A stretch of DNA of 64,000 nt from an uncultured Eubacteriales bacterium. Lineage in GTDB: Bacteria > Bacillota > Clostridia > Oscillospirales > UBA644. The stretch is from assembly GCA_934454405.1 (NCBI GenBank), contig CAKSFN010000002.1, positions 106,332-170,331 of the forward strand, in the 5' to 3' direction. Below are positions 24,845 through 33,509 of this stretch, piece by piece. Positions within the stretch are counted from its first letter, which is position 1, and each line of letters opens with the position of its first letter. The notes beneath the pieces were generated by a model. It was given only the letters and a program-made list of their open reading frames with translations, did not search any database and was not told the DNA's origin. The position numbers and the translations under genes are program-made.

Positions 24845-26572
24845 ATGAAGAAAAGGCTTTTCAGTATCCTGCTTACCGTCTGCCTGGTTCTCAGCCTCGC
24901 AGTGCTTCCCGCGTTCGCCGCCGGTGAGTTTGACGGCAAAACCGTTATACTTCACACGAACGACGTTCACGGAGCTATCACGGGATACGCAAAACTTGCG
25001 GCAGTCAAGGCCGATTACGAGGCTAAGGGCGCGAATGTGCTTCTCGTAGACGCAGGCGACTTTTCACAGGGCACGGCATACGTCAGCGTTGCAAAAGGCG
25101 CGGATGCCATCACCATGATGAACGCCGTCGGCTATGACTTTGTAACTCTCGGCAACCACGAATTCGACTACGGCGCTGCTCAGGCACAAAACAACCTTTC
25201 CAAATTTACGGGCAAGGTTCTCTGCGCAAACGTTTTCGGAACGGACGGAAAACTGCTTTACGATGCATCTGCGATTAAAGACCTCGGAGATGTTAAAGTC
25301 GGATTCTTCGGTCTTGAAACGCCCGAAGCTCAGACAAAAGCAAATCCCGCACTTATTAAAGGGCTCACCTTCCTCGCAGGCGACAAAATGAAGGCGGCAG
25401 CTCAAAAAGAGGTTGATACGCTTAAATCGAACGGGGCGGATGTTGTTATCGGTATCGTTCACCTCGGCGTTGACGCAAGTTCTGAGCCCAATACATCTTA
25501 CGACCTTTATAAAGCGCTTAAAAACGTTGACTTTATCATCGACGGTCACTCTCATACGGTTATGACGAGCTACGGCGAAGAAAAACTTCCCATTCAGTCA
25601 ACGGGAACCGCATTTGCAAATATCGGCGTTATCGTTATTGACAACGCAACGAAAAAGATTGAAAAGAACGAACTTCTCAATTTGAAAACCTATGAAGGCG
25701 GAAGCGACGCGGCGGTTGAGGCGGAAGCAAACAAAATCATCGCGCGTATCGATGCTGAATTCGGAGCCGTTGTTGCAAAATCCGAAGTTGAACTCAACGG
25801 CGACAAAGCACCCGGAAACAGAACCGAAGAAACAAACCTCGGCGACCTTATCACGGATGCTATGATGTGGAAAATCAAGAGCACGGTTGAACTTACCGTT
25901 CCCGAAGAGAATGTTGTTGCTCTTACAAACGGCGGCGGTATCCGCGCTTGGCTCCATAAAGGAGATTTGACGAAGAAAGACGTTAATACCGTTCTCCCGT
26001 TCGGCAACAGCCTTGCGATCGTTTATGTTTCCGGTCAGCAGCTGCTCGAAGCTCTTGAAGCTTCCACCCAGAGTCTGCCCGAAAGCCTCGGAGGTTTCCC
26101 GCAGGTTGCAGGCATTAAGTTTACGGTTTATACCAAACCCGCATACGACAAAGCGGACACCGAATATCCCGGTTCGTCCTACTTCGGACCGAAGAGCATT
26201 CAGAGAGTAAGAATAACCGAAATCAACGGTAAACCGTTTGACAAAGACGCAAAATACGCGGTTATCACAAATAACTTTGTTGCCGCCGGCGGCGACACCT
26301 ACTATGCGTTTGCAAGCTCGAACGAACAGCTTGATACGGGCATCCTTCTTGACGAAGTTCTTGTTGAATACATAACCGAAAAACTCGGCGGAGTTGTCGG
26401 CGAAGAATACGCCAAACCTCTCGGAAGAATCACAATAGACAACGAAAACGATCCTCCGAAACAGGATCCTCCGACGAGCGACGAAATCAGCGTTTTCTTC
26501 TGGAGCATTATGGCTCTTACCGCGCTTGCGGGAGCCGCTGTTTGCATCAAAAAGAAGAAGGTTAACGGCTGA
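24845..26572 (+). CDS. Secreted 5'-nucleotidase / metallophosphatase (UshA-like)
   Basis: This 575-residue exported enzyme hydrolyses nucleotides or related phosphoesters outside the cell. A signal peptide (residues 1-26, ending PAFAA) is followed by a two-metal phosphatase domain. Its motifs include 'ILHTNDVHG', 'DAGDF', 'GNHEFDYG' and 'DGHSHT'. The 5'-nucleotidase C-terminal domain (about 330-525) has 'NGGGIR'. The C-terminus has a Pro-rich linker, 'PPTSDE', a hydrophobic helix and the basic tail KKKKVNG, which resembles a wall- or membrane-anchor signal without a canonical LPXTG. It has an AGGAGG site and is monocistronic. Confidence 0.93.
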   Translation: MKKRLFSILLTVCLVLSLAVLPAFAAGEFDGKTVILHTNDVHGAITGYAKLAAVKADYEAKGANVLLVDAGDFSQGTAYVSVAKGADAITMMNAVGYDFVTLGNHEFDYGAAQAQNNLSKFTGKVLCANVFGTDGKLLYDASAIKDLGDVKVGFFGLETPEAQTKANPALIKGLTFLAGDKMKAAAQKEVDTLKSNGADVVIGIVHLGVDASSEPNTSYDLYKALKNVDFIIDGHSHTVMTSYGEEKLPIQSTGTAFANIGVIVIDNATKKIEKNELLNLKTYEGGSDAAVEAEANKIIARIDAEFGAVVAKSEVELNGDKAPGNRTEETNLGDLITDAMMWKIKSTVELTVPEENVVALTNGGGIRAWLHKGDLTKKDVNTVLPFGNSLAIVYVSGQQLLEALEASTQSLPESLGGFPQVAGIKFTVYTKPAYDKADTEYPGSSYFGPKSIQRVRITEINGKPFDKDAKYAVITNNFVAAGGDTYYAFASSNEQLDTGILLDEVLVEYITEKLGGVVGEEYAKPLGRITIDNENDPPKQDPPTSDEISVFFWSIMALTALAGAAVCIKKKKVNG

Positions 26573-26607
26573 TTGAAAAGCAGAAAAGCTTAAATGCAAA
26601 TAAAAAC

Positions 26608-26746
26608 GAAGCCGTCGCTTCAAATCGACGGCTTCGGATATTGACAAAACGCACATACCTGTGCGAATAAAAAGACTGTTACACCGACATGCAGTACATA
26701 TAGATTTATCCGACGCGAACATCAAAATTCGCGTCGGATATTTTTT
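26608..26746 (+). terminator. Two successive hairpins after the nucleotidase gene
   Basis: GAAGCCGTCG / CGACGGCTTC (26608-26635, no U-run) is followed by the stronger ATCCGACGCGAA / TTCGCGTCGGAT (26708-26739) with six T's. No gene lies between them. Confidence 0.8.
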
Positions 26747-26801
26747 GTAAATGTATGCTGTTTTTACGGTCTTATGCATTTCAGAGGCTTTTTTTCTGTT
26801 A

Positions 26802-27725
26802 TTATTCAAAGCATTCCCGATAGGTTTTCCCTCTGCATTTTTCTTTCAGTAAAGCAAACTCCTCAATACATTTTTGTATTTTTGCTTCGTTTCCCGCGCG
26901 GGCAAATACACGTTTGCCTTTTCCTACCATACAAGCGACGTGACCGTCCGACTTTCCCGAATAATCGGGATAATCGTCGAAGTAAACGACGCCTTTCAGC
27001 CTGTCGGGCTGTGTTCCTTTCGGAAAAATATCAACTTGCGGATAATTTTCAAACAACCATGCGCACTGTTCTGTGGTAAGCATATATCCCGAAAAATATT
27101 TCAAATACGGCATTGTTTCAAGAAACGAAAAGTTTCCGTCTGCAATTTTTTTCCCGCTGAAATTCACACATTCCAAATTGGTATTCAAAAGAGGCATAAA
27201 AGAATCTATAACGGAGCGAGACCAAACGGCGTTTCCGATATTAAAATATTTTAATGCAGGAGCTGCCCCGATACCGTCAATGCTTTTAAGCCTGCTGAAA
27301 TCCAATATAGAAAGCCCCTTCAAAGATTTATTGCCGCTCATATCCCACAGGGATGTAATTCTTTGATTATGAAAAAGGCTTACATATTCAAGATTCGGAA
27401 GCGTTCCGAGCAGAGACAAGTCTTCTACCGATTTAAGCTTGAAAAAATCAACGATTTTCAGTTTGTGACCGTAGTTTTTGATAAAATACTCAAAACCCGC
27501 TTGGTCAAGCCCCGTAATCCGGACAAGGTCGGTATTCGGATAATTGTTTATCTCATCAATTTCCGAAGGTGTCGGACTCATTATCTGCGCGTTTTTATTG
27601 AGCCCGTCGTGCAATATAATAATACACCCATAGTCTTTCTTGCAACTGTCAAACAAAGTATAAGAGTGATTGCAAAAACGACTAAAACTGAATTCCTCGC
27701 CGTTAAGCATTTTCAAACAAATCAC
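26802..27725 (-). CDS. Leucine-rich-repeat protein of unknown function
   Basis: This 307-residue protein has no signal peptide. Its middle (about residues 85-215) shows several irregular leucine-rich repeats ('LPNLEYVSLFHNQRITSL', 'KSLKGLSILDFSRLKSI'). The C-terminal ~70 residues are a separate unrecognised domain. The GTG start at 27725 overlaps the stop of the M20 peptidase gene; an ATG at 27710, preceded by AGAGGTG at some distance, is an alternative. It is the last gene of the DUF5058/M20 operon. LRRs usually bind proteins; the partner is unknown. Confidence 0.75.
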   Translation of the reverse strand: MICLKMLNGEEFSFSRFCNHSYTLFDSCKKDYGCIIILHDGLNKNAQIMSPTPSEIDEINNYPNTDLVRITGLDQAGFEYFIKNYGHKLKIVDFFKLKSVEDLSLLGTLPNLEYVSLFHNQRITSLWDMSGNKSLKGLSILDFSRLKSIDGIGAAPALKYFNIGNAVWSRSVIDSFMPLLNTNLECVNFSGKKIADGNFSFLETMPYLKYFSGYMLTTEQCAWLFENYPQVDIFPKGTQPDRLKGVVYFDDYPDYSGKSDGHVACMVGKGKRVFARAGNEAKIQKCIEEFALLKEKCRGKTYRECFE

Positions 27726-29167
27726 CTCTTTTGCGCCTTTATCAGATTCTTATAGAACCTTACCGCGCCGGGTAGGCAGTTATACTCAATGTTTTCGTCA
27801 AGACCGTGCATGCCTTTCATCTGCTCGGGACCGTAAATCACGGGGGCAAAGCGCAAACAGTTTTTGCATATAGGCTGGTAGAACTGCGCGTCGGTGGCGC
27901 CCGTCATAACATAGGGAGAAGACGGAAGTCCTGGAAATGTGTCGGCGATGACATTTGAAAAAAGCGTATACGCCTCACCGCGGATATCGACGGGCTCGGT
28001 ATAATCGCTTGCGTGCAGTACACGCGTTTCAAGCCCGTGTTTTTTCGCAAGAGCCGTAATGATTTCAAGGCTTTCCTTTTCGCCCTGATGCGGAATAAAA
28101 CGCATATTTGCGCCGAGCGTCGCTTCCTGCGGAATGACGTTGTAAGCATCCGAACCGGACTGCATTGTAAATGCGATCGTAGTTTTAAGCATTGCTCCCG
28201 CCTGTGCGCTGATATTGGGAAGAAGTGCGACAAGAAGAGGTTTGAACAGCCAAAGATTTCCGAGAACGAGCCGCAGACCGAATGAAGCATACGGCGCAAG
28301 CGCCTTGAACATAGCCTTGACCTCGGGCATCATTTTCTTTTTGAACGGAGATTTTGTTTCCACCTCATGCACAAACGCGGCAAGTCTTGCGATAGGAGTG
28401 TTTTTTGACGGCGCGCTTGCGTGCCCTCCCGTACTTTTTGCGATAAATTCGACATCGCCTTTACCCTTTTCAAAAATGCCGACCATTGCAAAATTGCCGT
28501 GGATTCCGCCGATGGGTTCGCTGATTATTCCGCCGCCCTCGTCGCAGAGCAAAAACAGTTCGATGCCGCGGCGTTTCAATTCTTCAACGATTTTCGGCGC
28601 GCCGTCGCCTGCCCACTCTTCTGTGCAGGAAGACGCAAGATATACATCAACGTCGGGTTCGTACCCCTCTGCGAGAAGTTGCTCAACCGCTTCTAAAAAC
28701 GCCATAACGGAGCATTTTGTATCGGACGCTCCCCTGCCGTGGACTTTACCGTCTGCAATATCCCCCGAAAAAGGTTCATGTTTCCAAACGCCCTCTGCGG
28801 GAACAACGTCCTGATGGCTCATCAGAAGTATCGGCTTTTCGCGGCTTTTACCTTTCCAATAATAGAGCAGATTTCCGTCAATTTCGGTTTTTTCGAGGTT
28901 TTTATGCACAAGAGGGAAAAGTTCTTCCAAGACTTTATGAAAGCCGCGGAATTTTTCCGCTTCATCAACACCCGAATGCGAAGTCGTGTCATACTTGATC
29001 ATCGCAGACAGTTTTTCGGCAAGGCGAAGAGACTCATTTTCGTTTTCATTTGCCTTATATTCTGAGACTTTTGCGGGTGTAAGCAGCGTTTTTATCACGG
29101 CGACGAGAACGAGCAGCAAAAGTATGCCGATAATGCAGAGCGGAATTATCCAAAGAAGATGAATCAT
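27722..29167 (-). CDS. M20-family metallopeptidase, PM20D1-like, membrane-anchored
   Basis: This 481-residue protein begins with one membrane helix (residues 4-26) and carries an M20 two-zinc core: 'LLMSHQDVVP', 'GRGASDTK', 'CTEEWAGDG', 'LLCDEGGG' and 'GMHGLDENI'. The dimerisation domain follows 'STGGHASAPS'. M20 enzymes with an N-terminal helix resemble PM20D1, which makes or breaks N-acyl amino acids; carboxypeptidase or deacylase activity is equally possible here. Its start overlaps the stop of a membrane-protein gene (ATGA), so uptake and hydrolysis of one substrate are probably linked. Confidence 0.9.
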   Translation of the reverse strand: MIHLLWIIPLCIIGILLLLVLVAVIKTLLTPAKVSEYKANENENESLRLAEKLSAMIKYDTTSHSGVDEAEKFRGFHKVLEELFPLVHKNLEKTEIDGNLLYYWKGKSREKPILLMSHQDVVPAEGVWKHEPFSGDIADGKVHGRGASDTKCSVMAFLEAVEQLLAEGYEPDVDVYLASSCTEEWAGDGAPKIVEELKRRGIELFLLCDEGGGIISEPIGGIHGNFAMVGIFEKGKGDVEFIAKSTGGHASAPSKNTPIARLAAFVHEVETKSPFKKKMMPEVKAMFKALAPYASFGLRLVLGNLWLFKPLLVALLPNISAQAGAMLKTTIAFTMQSGSDAYNVIPQEATLGANMRFIPHQGEKESLEIITALAKKHGLETRVLHASDYTEPVDIRGEAYTLFSNVIADTFPGLPSSPYVMTGATDAQFYQPICKNCLRFAPVIYGPEQMKGMHGLDENIEYNCLPGAVRFYKNLIKAQKR

Positions 29168-29850
29168 TTGTTTGCCCTCTTTCCCTTTTTATAGAAGAAA
29201 AACGCTATTCCTATCGCAATTGCGCCCGACGGAATAATCATAAAACTCGTCGAGGATACAAGAGTCGGAACAAGAATAAAAAGAACGCTCATCAAAACAA
29301 GAGGCGCTATTGCAACCTTTATATTTTTGCGATAGTATTTGTATGCCATTGCGCCAAAAAGTGCGGGAACGACGTTTGCAAATGCAGGCTGGAGAGTCGG
29401 ACTTTCAAGCACGGGGCGAAGCGGCGTAAGTATCGCAACGCCGACAGCAAGAACAACTATCGTAACAAGCGAAGAAGTTGCGATTGAAAGCGTCGAGATT
29501 ATCTCGTTTTCGCGAGTGCCCGTTTTTGCGCCGACCATATCGCGGGCATTGACGGCGCACGGTATCTTCATATTTATCAGATTTCCCGTTATAAACGCAA
29601 GATAGCCGCCTCCAGAACCGAGCATGGGTGTATAAATAAGAAATTCGGCGATACTGCTGACAAACCATACAATTCCGACCGCGACAAAGCCTTTCGCGGT
29701 TGCGGCAAGGTCGGGCATTGCGCCGAGATAAGTGCCGATAAGGAACGGCGTGCCGACAAGCATAACAAGCGCGATAATGCTGACGGTTCTTCCGATAATA
29801 TGAGTTTTTTTGCTGTATTTTTCCCAGTTTAAATCTTTATTTTCGTCCAT
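29164..29850 (-). CDS. Multi-pass membrane protein, partner of the DUF5058 protein
   Basis: This 228-residue protein has about six hydrophobic segments and a conserved-looking cytosolic stretch 'GNLINMKIPCAVNARDMVG'. I recognise no named family. It begins 14 bp after the DUF5058 gene and overlaps the M20 peptidase gene by 4 bp. The two membrane proteins plus a hydrolase suggest a two-subunit transporter feeding the peptidase. This role is inferred only from gene order. Confidence 0.8.
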   Translation of the reverse strand: MDENKDLNWEKYSKKTHIIGRTVSIIALVMLVGTPFLIGTYLGAMPDLAATAKGFVAVGIVWFVSSIAEFLIYTPMLGSGGGYLAFITGNLINMKIPCAVNARDMVGAKTGTRENEIISTLSIATSSLVTIVVLAVGVAILTPLRPVLESPTLQPAFANVVPALFGAMAYKYYRKNIKVAIAPLVLMSVLFILVPTLVSSTSFMIIPSGAIAIGIAFFFYKKGKRANK

Positions 29851-29864
29851 TTTCCCGTTCCCCC

Positions 29865-30614
29865 TTATATGAGTTTGACAACTACTGCCGCCGCCATTCC
29901 GACAAGCATACTGACGGCAATCGAAAAGCTGTCAACCCAAGCAAATTTCTTTTTGGATGAAAGGTATACGAAAAGAGCCATAACAGCAGCGGAAACCGCA
30001 ACCACAAGCAAAGGCGTCCAATCGCCTTTGAAGGTGAACAATCCCTCGGAGGAAGCAAAAGAGCCTATGTAGCTGCCGATATACGCGCTGACAAGACCGA
30101 TAAACATTGCGGTCATTGCGGTATCTCCGAAGCCTGCGCCGACGTTCTTTTTATCGTTCGCAACAAGCTTTTTTGTATACTTTTTGTTGAACAGAACGGA
30201 AAGCACCATTCCCCATATAATGCAGATGCTCATCAAAAGTGCTATGGTCGCAAAGCCCGAAGCCGTCATTTCGCTTGACGAAAGTTCTTTCATTCCGACC
30301 TGTTCCGCCGCGCCCTGCGCGACCTGCGTTTCATAGTGCAGCGCTCCGATAACGGAAAGACGCAACCAAGGCCACGGGATTCCGAGACTGCCCGAAAGGG
30401 CGATTACGCCGAGCAAAATTCCGATGCTCGGAAGCACCGAAAACGTTGCGCTTGAAACGATAACACGCTTCATTTTGACGGTATCCATTCCGAGAGCCTT
30501 TCCCTGCCGATATGCGCGCACCATAAAAATCACGCAAACAACAGCGACAAAGGCGATGATTCCGCCGCATATCAGATACATCGGCGAACTGTTCAGTTTT
30601 TCAGCAACAGACAT
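29865..30614 (-). CDS. DUF5058 family membrane protein
   Basis: This 249-residue integral membrane protein has about six to seven helices. It shows the features I associate with DUF5058: an N-terminal helix with 'GGIIAFVAVVCVIFMVRAY', then 'SLGIPWPWLRLSVIGALHYE'. Function is undescribed. It is the first gene of a four-gene coupled operon with a second membrane protein, an M20 peptidase and an LRR protein, and has an AAAGGAG site. I infer a transport role for an acyl- or peptidyl-amino acid. Confidence 0.85.
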   Translation of the reverse strand: MSVAEKLNSSPMYLICGGIIAFVAVVCVIFMVRAYRQGKALGMDTVKMKRVIVSSATFSVLPSIGILLGVIALSGSLGIPWPWLRLSVIGALHYETQVAQGAAEQVGMKELSSSEMTASGFATIALLMSICIIWGMVLSVLFNKKYTKKLVANDKKNVGAGFGDTAMTAMFIGLVSAYIGSYIGSFASSEGLFTFKGDWTPLLVVAVSAAVMALFVYLSSKKKFAWVDSFSIAVSMLVGMAAAVVVKLI

Positions 30615-30702
30615 AGAATATACTCCTTTTTGCCGTTTTTTTAATTATATCACATCAATCTTGATTTCGCAAGCAAAATTGAAAAAAAATGTGTTTTTAT
30701 TC

Positions 30703-30731
30703 TTGATATGTGCCTGCGAAAATGGTATAAT
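30703..30731 (+). promoter_or_regulatory. Promoter of the YgjP-like gene
   Basis: TTGATA (30703-30708), 17-bp spacer and TATAAT (30726-30731), 20 bp before the start. Confidence 0.8.
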
Positions 30732-30751
30732 TTCAAAAGGAGGCAGTTGAA

Positions 30752-31306
30752 ATGTATAAAATAATCAGAAGCAAAAGAAAAACGATAGCAATAAAAGTCT
30801 GCGACGACGGTTCCGTAATTATAAAAGCGCCGCGATTTGCGTCAAAGACGCAGATTTACTCATTCATAAACGCAAAAACGGATTGGATAGAAAAAACACA
30901 GAAAAAGGTCAAAGAACGCAGCGCGCGCCTTGCAACAGTTGGGAAGCTTACGGAAACCGAACTCAAAGAGTTGGTCGCCGCGGCAAAAGAACATATACCG
31001 GAACGTGTGGCACATTTTGCGCCCGCTGTCGGCGTTAAATACGGTAAAATAACCATTCGCAAACAACGGTCGCGCTGGGGCAGCTGCTCGTCGGCAGGCA
31101 ATTTGAGTTTTAATGCGCTTTTGATGCTCGCACCTCCCGAAGTGCTCGACGGCGTGGTAGTTCACGAACTCTGCCACATAAAACAGATGAACCATTCTGC
31201 CGCGTTTTATCGGGAAGTGAGCCGTATATTACCCGATTATAAAGAAAGAAACAAGTGGCTGAAAAAAAACGGATATACGTTGCTTGAAAGGCTTCCGAAC
31301 CATTGA
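30752..31306 (+). CDS. YgjP-like metallopeptidase domain protein
   Basis: This 184-residue putative zinc protease of the DUF45/M48-related group has the metal-binding site 'VVVHELCHIKQMNHSAAFY' near residues 130-148, where HExxH and a downstream His bind zinc. Other conserved blocks are 'RKQRSRWGSCSSAGNLSFN' and the C-terminal 'ERNKWLKKNG'. Cytosolic; the physiological substrate is unknown. It has an AGGAGG site, its own promoter and is not in an operon. Confidence 0.92.
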   Translation: MYKIIRSKRKTIAIKVCDDGSVIIKAPRFASKTQIYSFINAKTDWIEKTQKKVKERSARLATVGKLTETELKELVAAAKEHIPERVAHFAPAVGVKYGKITIRKQRSRWGSCSSAGNLSFNALLMLAPPEVLDGVVVHELCHIKQMNHSAAFYREVSRILPDYKERNKWLKKNGYTLLERLPNH

Positions 31307-31499
31307 ATTTTTATGCGCTGTTTTCAGTTATCCGCTATTCTTTGAAATGATATACAGTTTCTCCTGCCTGCTTCGGTTACGGTGCTGAATTCGATGCGCT
31401 TTCAAATGCTTTTCACCAAGATGGCGGACGATGTATCCTCGACAGCAAAACCCTGCTTGCCGATAACATTCACCGACCGCCCGGTTTGCTTGTATATCG
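31307..31499. other. Gene-free stretch, possibly decayed
   Basis: No intact gene is visible. Short frames on both strands are interrupted. The stretch separates the YgjP-like gene from a transporter remnant. Confidence 0.5.
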
Positions 31500-31658
31500 C
31501 TGTTCTGCGTGAAAAAATTCGGACGGGGCTTTGACAAATACAAAGAAGAGGCGAACACGGGCAAAGAACTTAAAGTTTATCCTTGGATGAAATGGTATTT
31601 CCTCATTGTTCTTCCGCTGATGATAATTTCGATATTCATAATAGAACTTATCGCATAA
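31500..31658 (+). pseudogene. C-terminal remnant of a sodium:neurotransmitter symporter (NSS) family transporter
   Basis: From GTG 31509 to the stop at 31656-31658, the frame encodes about 50 residues. It contains 'FDKYKEEANTGKELKV', then 'PWMKWYFLIVLP' and a hydrophobic end. This matches the last helix and the preceding 'E-x-N-x-G-K-G-hK-hP' loop of bacterial NSS transporters, which are normally about 450 residues. No in-frame start or ribosome site is present and the upstream 400 residues are missing. The fragment is therefore a deletion relic. It ends in front of a good terminator, presumably that of the lost gene. Confidence 0.6.
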
Positions 31659-31671
31659 CACATTACAACTT

Positions 31672-31706
31672 AAAACAGGCAACCTCAAAAGGCTGCCTGT
31701 TTTTTT
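31672..31706. terminator. Terminator between the transporter remnant and the methyltransferase gene
   Basis: AACAGGCA / TGCCTGTT with inner CCT/AGG pairing, followed by seven T's on the plus strand and by T's on the minus strand. Confidence 0.85.
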
Positions 31707-31707
31707 G

Positions 31708-32306
31708 TTATTTCTTTTCAGCGGAGAACAAATATGCGAACTCAGTTTCTCTTGTTTGAATATTACTAAATCCGGCGGAAAACAGTATTGAATGAATCTT
31801 TTTGGGATCGTCCGGATACAGTTTCAGACTTCTTTTTCCGTAATCAAGAATATCGCTTTGATTTTTATCAATCGAAAGAACAAACCTTCCGCTCGGCGAC
31901 AGTAAAGAATAAATCTTTTCTATCGCCTGCCGTTTTTCTTTGATGTGCATAAATGTCAAAGACGAATATATCAAGTCAAAAACCGTATCAAACGGATAAT
32001 TGAGAAAATCGCCGCAAATCAAAGTAACATTCGGAAAAGATAAATATTTTTTTGCACGCTCGACTGTTTTCGGAGAAATATCTATTCCGAAAAATGACGA
32101 AACGACAGGAGCAACGCGAAAGGCAAGACGTCCCGTGCCGCAGCCTATCTCCAAAACCTTTTGGTTTGAAGACAATGCAAGCATTTCAAAAAACGCTTGA
32201 CCGTCCCATTTATCCACATACGCCCGTAATGCGGGGGGGTATCTTGAAGAGGGTCGTTATTTTCGTCAATAAGCGAATCGTAATGGTTTATAAGCGATTT
32301 ATTCAT
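31708..32306 (-). pseudogene. Class I SAM-dependent methyltransferase, frameshifted near the N-terminus
   Basis: The main frame (32217-31708) encodes motif I 'VLEIGCGTGRLAF', motif II 'GIDISP' and 'ICGDFLNYPF' of a small-molecule methyltransferase. The natural start is the ATG at 32306, directly after the GNAT gene stop. It gives 'MNKSLINHYDSLIDENNDPL', but a run of seven C's (32232-32238) throws the frame off. Eight C's would join it to '..ALRAYVDKWDG' and restore a protein of about 199 residues. This is either a real frameshift, a phase-variable tract or a sequencing error. A GTG at 32217 could start a shortened protein. Confidence 0.8.
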
Positions 32307-32741
32307 TTATAACTGCCTTCCGTAGATATATACTTTTCTGCTTCGGCTGTTTACCGTTTCAAAAAGGCATAAAAAGCCTGCGTTTTTGTGCAGTCTGATA
32401 CTTGCTTCATTTTCAATCCGTATCTGCGCGATAACAAACTTGTACCCGCGCGCCTTTGCCTTTTCGCAAACAGCAGATACTGCCTCTCCGCCGTATCCTT
32501 TATTTCGATATTCGGGCAAAATTTCTATTCCATCGCTGACAGTATCTTCGGATTTATAATATAACGAAGTATTTCCTACAATTATGCCATCGTGTATAAC
32601 GGCGAACATTTCAAAATATTTGCCGTCATATTCAAGTGTTTTATATGTATTCAGCAACGCCTGTGCATTTTCGTCCGTATATCCCATTTTCTCTTTCAAA
32701 AACGGAATATCCGAACTTTCAAAATGCCTTAATGATACCAT
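32307..32741 (-). CDS. GNAT family N-acetyltransferase
   Basis: This 144-residue acetyltransferase shows the acetyl-CoA binding motif 'ILPEYRNKGYGGEAVSAV' near residues 75-92 (R-x-x-G-x-G). It begins 'MVSLRHFESSDIPFLKEKMG' and is of the RimJ-like group that acts on amines or protein termini. The stop directly abuts the start of the frameshifted methyltransferase, so the two form a small operon. The substrate is unknown. Confidence 0.88.
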   Translation of the reverse strand: MVSLRHFESSDIPFLKEKMGYTDENAQALLNTYKTLEYDGKYFEMFAVIHDGIIVGNTSLYYKSEDTVSDGIEILPEYRNKGYGGEAVSAVCEKAKARGYKFVIAQIRIENEASIRLHKNAGFLCLFETVNSRSRKVYIYGRQL

Positions 32742-32840
32742 TTTTCATTTTTCTCCGTTCCAACACTGCAAAAAAATCGTACCAGCAAGTCTTTTTTGTC
32801 AAGTGTATAATTGTATTCATTATACCGCTTAATTTTTAGA

Positions 32841-33224
32841 TTAACGATTGAAATACGTCTTGTACTCGGAAGTTGCTATCAAATCATTCCAAGCCTCTTC
32901 CTCGGAACCGAAAGCCGAAAAACGTCTGTCATCGACCTCTCGCCATTCTGCCGGAAATCTGTCGGGATACCCCGAAAAATACTTCATTTCATCCGCATCA
33001 TATTCTTCTATGCGTTCGAATATATACCGAAAATACCCATCGCTGTTTTTCAGGATTACAACTCTGTGCTCATTATTCGCGCCGTAAACAACTTTTATAA
33101 CTGTTTCGTCCGAAAAATCAAGATGCTTATCGTAAAGCATATCAACTATTTCCGTATGCGACGGCAAAACATAATCTATTTTTTCTTTTCGGGAGAAGCG
33201 TTTCTTTAATTTATCAAACATCAT
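32841..33224 (-). CDS. Hypothetical protein, 127 residues
   Basis: This is a soluble, charged protein beginning 'MMFDKLKKRF'. The middle has 'VIKVVYGANNEHRVVILKN' and the C-terminus 'EEEAWNDLIATSEYKTYF'. I recognise no family. Start choice is uncertain between ATG 33224 and 33221, and the ribosome site is weak. It sits alone in an accessory-looking, AT-rich stretch, but its amino-acid composition and length are consistent with a real gene. Confidence 0.65.
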   Translation of the reverse strand: MMFDKLKKRFSRKEKIDYVLPSHTEIVDMLYDKHLDFSDETVIKVVYGANNEHRVVILKNSDGYFRYIFERIEEYDADEMKYFSGYPDRFPAEWREVDDRRFSAFGSEEEAWNDLIATSEYKTYFNR

Positions 33225-33239
33225 AAATCTCAACAAGTA

Positions 33240-33509
33240 TCGGTATTTCAGGCACTTTAACGAAAATAAGCATAATTGTCAATCATAGTGACCGCCATAC
33301 GGAAACACGATTTTTCACGTCTGTCTGAAATATGGACGGTTGCGGCTTGCGCCCTCCACAGTTTGTTCGGCAAGCCCTTGACGTTCTGCCAATATTACGA
33401 ATAAAATCTGTGATATGCGCAAACCCGCCGCCGATCTTTTTATCGATGTTATTATATCATATAAAAATCCATTTTTTAATTGAGTTTTGGCTTTTTAGAC
33501 ACAAAAAAT
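33240..33509. other. Gene-free stretch with a possible minus-strand promoter and hairpin
   Basis: Minus-strand TTAAAA (33479-33474), 17-bp spacer and TATAAT (33456-33451) precede a GC-richer stretch containing the pairing GGCTTGC / GCAAGCC. A small RNA is possible, but nothing identifies it. Confidence 0.3.

Noticed and set aside
25598..26809. A 403-codon minus-strand open frame
   Set aside because: It is antisense to the 5'-nucleotidase, runs through its terminator, and is compositionally implausible.
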